The notes under the pieces are model-generated. The model saw nothing but the letters and a program-made list of their open reading frames with translations, did not search any database and was not told where the DNA came from. Shown in pieces: positions 22,683 through 24,190 of a stretch of DNA of 24,190 nt. Made by a program: the position numbers and the translations under genes. Within the stretch, counting starts at the first letter, position 1. Every line of letters starts with the position of its first letter. The stretch is from JBBAEA01 sp041656175 (GTDB taxonomy: Bacteria; Myxococcota_A; Bradymonadia; UBA4248): NCBI GenBank assembly GCA_041656175.1, contig JBBAEA010000040.1, forward strand, positions 1-24,190. Direction: 5' to 3'.

Positions 22683-24044
22683 ATGATGAACATTTTTCGT
22701 ATTTTTACCGACATTCGCAAGGGCGAACTGAAGCAGGCGCTACAATTAGCCGTAGCGGTCTTTTTTGTGCTCACGGCGTACTATATTGTTAAAACGCTTC
22801 GCGAGCCTATGATTTTGGCAAGTGCAGCCGAAGATACTGCGTTGTTAAACTCAGGAGTTTTGCCCAGTTTTTTGCAGGATTTCTTATCGATGAAGGGAAC
22901 CTACAAGCGTGTTGCTGCTGCTGGTGCACAGGCTTTGGCGCTCATGGCTTTTGTTCCCTTTTTTAGTTTTTTGGCTAACCGCCTTCGCCGCTCGCGCCTG
23001 ATCGTTGCAGTCTGCTTCTTCTTTTTGGCCTGCATGATCTATTTTGGCATTGCGATGAAACTCTCGATCCCCTTTACAGGCTTTGCATTTTATGTGTGGG
23101 TAGGAATCTTTTCGCTGGCGATGGTGGCGCTCTTTTGGTCTTACGCCGCCGACATTTACACCGAGGATGAAGGTAAGCGCCTCTTCCCCTTTATTGGCAT
23201 TGGCGCGTCACTCGGAGCGATTTTGGGCTCCCAAATTGCCGATTTAGCCTTTGGCGCCCAGCTCGATGATCACTTAATTTTGGCCTTTGGTGGTTTTGCA
23301 CTCATTATTTATCTTGTCATTATTTTATTTAACAATCGAAGCATAAAACCAAAACTCGAAGCCCTAGACAAAGAAAAGGCAGGACAATATTCGAAAAAAG
23401 GTGCATTTTATCTTATTTTAGCAAACCCCTACATGCGCTACATGGCATTGATGATCCTCATGCTCAATCTTGTCAATACAACAGGCGAGTACATTTTATC
23501 GGAATATATTGTGGAGCATGCCACTGCAGTGAATCAAGCTCAAAACGGTGTTAATGTTCGAGACGCTATCGGCTCTGCCTACGCATCGTTTTATTTTTGG
23601 GTCAACATCGTATCGCTTAGCCTACAAGCCTTCGTCGTATCGCGTATGGCTAAATACGGCGGTGTTCGCGCGCTGCTTTTCGCGCTGCCGCTTATCGCCT
23701 TTGGGGTTTACGCCTTTGCTTACATGGGCGTTGCCTACATGGGTATGCGCTGGCTTAAAACCGCCGAAAACGCTAGCAATTACTCCATTATGAATACGGT
23801 TCGCGCTATGCTCTTTTTGCCCGCAAGCGAAGAAGAAAAGTACAAAGCAAAACAAGCCATCGACACCTTTTTTGTTCGCATTGGCGATATGTTGGCTGCT
23901 TTTGGCATTTTGTATTTTGGCGCTACGCTCCAATTTGACGTTCAAAACATTGCGCTCATCAACCTAAGCTTCGTAGCTTTGTGGATTATCGTCTGCGTTT
24001 TGCTCTACAAAAACTACAAGGCTTTACAGCAAGCAAAAGAATGA
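22683..24044 (+). CDS. Tlc/NTT-type (Npt1/Npt2 family) nucleotide transporter homologue
   Basis: 453 residues with about eleven or twelve membrane segments, inner membrane. The ATG at 22683 has AAGG 8 nt upstream. Features shared with the ATP/ADP translocase family: 'YYIVKTLREPMIL' in TM1, where Tlc proteins carry a conserved Lys/Arg, 'ALFWSYAADIYTEDEGKRLFPFIGIGASLGAILGS', and the C-terminal 'NYSIMNTVRAMLFLP..EEEKYKAKQAIDTFFVRIGD', which is very close to the conserved NTT block. The family includes energy-parasitism ATP/ADP exchangers of intracellular bacteria and plastids, but also less characterised members in free-living bacteria; substrate here is unknown. A family C repeat lies on each side. 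Confidence 0.87.
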   Translation: MMNIFRIFTDIRKGELKQALQLAVAVFFVLTAYYIVKTLREPMILASAAEDTALLNSGVLPSFLQDFLSMKGTYKRVAAAGAQALALMAFVPFFSFLANRLRRSRLIVAVCFFFLACMIYFGIAMKLSIPFTGFAFYVWVGIFSLAMVALFWSYAADIYTEDEGKRLFPFIGIGASLGAILGSQIADLAFGAQLDDHLILAFGGFALIIYLVIILFNNRSIKPKLEALDKEKAGQYSKKGAFYLILANPYMRYMALMILMLNLVNTTGEYILSEYIVEHATAVNQAQNGVNVRDAIGSAYASFYFWVNIVSLSLQAFVVSRMAKYGGVRALLFALPLIAFGVYAFAYMGVAYMGMRWLKTAENASNYSIMNTVRAMLFLPASEEEKYKAKQAIDTFFVRIGDMLAAFGILYFGATLQFDVQNIALINLSFVALWIIVCVLLYKNYKALQQAKE

Positions 24045-24054
24045 GAGCTTTGCA

Positions 24055-24101
24055 CGGGGGGAAACCCTTTTCTTGTTGCACAAGAAAAGGGTTTCCCCCC
24101 G
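24055..24101. other. Perfect 22-bp stem hairpin downstream of the transporter gene
   Basis: Left arm 24055-24076 (CGGGGGGAAACCC then TTTTCTTGT) is the exact reverse complement of right arm 24080-24101, loop TGC. It starts 10 nt after the stop codon. There is no T-run on the plus strand; the sequence after it is C-rich. It may act as a transcription stop or mRNA 3' stabiliser, and it merges into family C copy 2. Confidence 0.85.
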
Positions 24102-24190
24102 TACCCCCCTCCCTTCAATCGCGACACGGATGTCAGCGCTTGGTCGCGGCTGAGGCCGCGCGCGAAGCGGCCACAGCCTGGACGGCTGTG
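24093..24190 (+). repeat. Interspersed multi-hairpin repeat, family C copy 2 (cut by window end)
   Basis: TTTCCCCCCGTACCCCCCTCCC is followed by sequence nearly identical to 22452-22527. Differences fall in stems: here GGCCGC (24154-24159) pairs perfectly with GCGGCC (24167-24172), where copy 1 has mismatches, while the CAATCGCG stem is intact in copy 1 and broken here. Confidence 0.75.

Overview
The window reads as a chromosomal segment of a Gram-negative bacterium with many secreted, cysteine-rich lipoproteins. The style is that of the myxobacterial/deltaproteobacterial lineage (Myxococcota, Bradymonadales or a relative). Pointers are four proteins with clear lipoprotein signals, myxobacteria-type Cys-rich repeats, an FG-GAP/VCBS propeller lipoprotein with a Trp-Asn-Gln-His-Ala-Tyr signature, a PqiC-type auxiliary lipoprotein, a beta-barrel protein and a mevalonate-pathway decarboxylase. 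The lineage is an inference. Base composition looks moderate rather than strongly GC-rich, but I did not compute it.

Layout. 1-360: the 5' end of a 16S rRNA gene on the minus strand, with its leader and a strong promoter. 558-1388 (-): a PqiC-like lipoprotein. 1742-3040 (+): an unusual fusion of a DNA-polymerase-X-like N-terminus, a zinc ribbon and a methyltransferase-like domain. 3395-6472 (-): a 1025-residue Cys-rich propeller lipoprotein. 6996-9387 (-): a DUF4177-like small protein, an LRR protein and diphosphomevalonate decarboxylase. 9551-13547 (-): a tight block in the order CPBP protease, rapZ, Cys-rich lipoprotein, beta-barrel protein, with overlapping stop/start codons between the last three. 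13842-14798 (+): a DmeF-like metal exporter. 15352-17946 (+): a BspA-like lipoprotein with eighteen 25-residue repeats. 18018-18737 (-): a secreted von Willebrand A protein with a clear terminator. 19090-22296 (+): a large NlpC/P60 lipoprotein with a probable second papain-like domain. 22683-24044 (+): a Tlc/NTT-type nucleotide transporter homologue.

Most long non-coding gaps hold interspersed, hairpin-rich repeats of three families. Family A (3152, 6603, 10246, 14845) has conserved ends, each a G/C-run hairpin, around a middle that is a different inverted repeat in each copy. Family B (13621, 22292, 22550) is a double hairpin. Family C (22421, 24093) is a multi-hairpin element present on both sides of the transporter gene. 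One family A copy lies inside the reading frame of the beta-barrel protein.

The genes do not form one pathway. The common theme is the cell envelope: surface lipoproteins, wall hydrolysis, transport, and an operon linking RapZ, a regulator of envelope precursor supply in other bacteria, to two exported proteins. No tRNA, CRISPR array, transposase or phage gene was seen.
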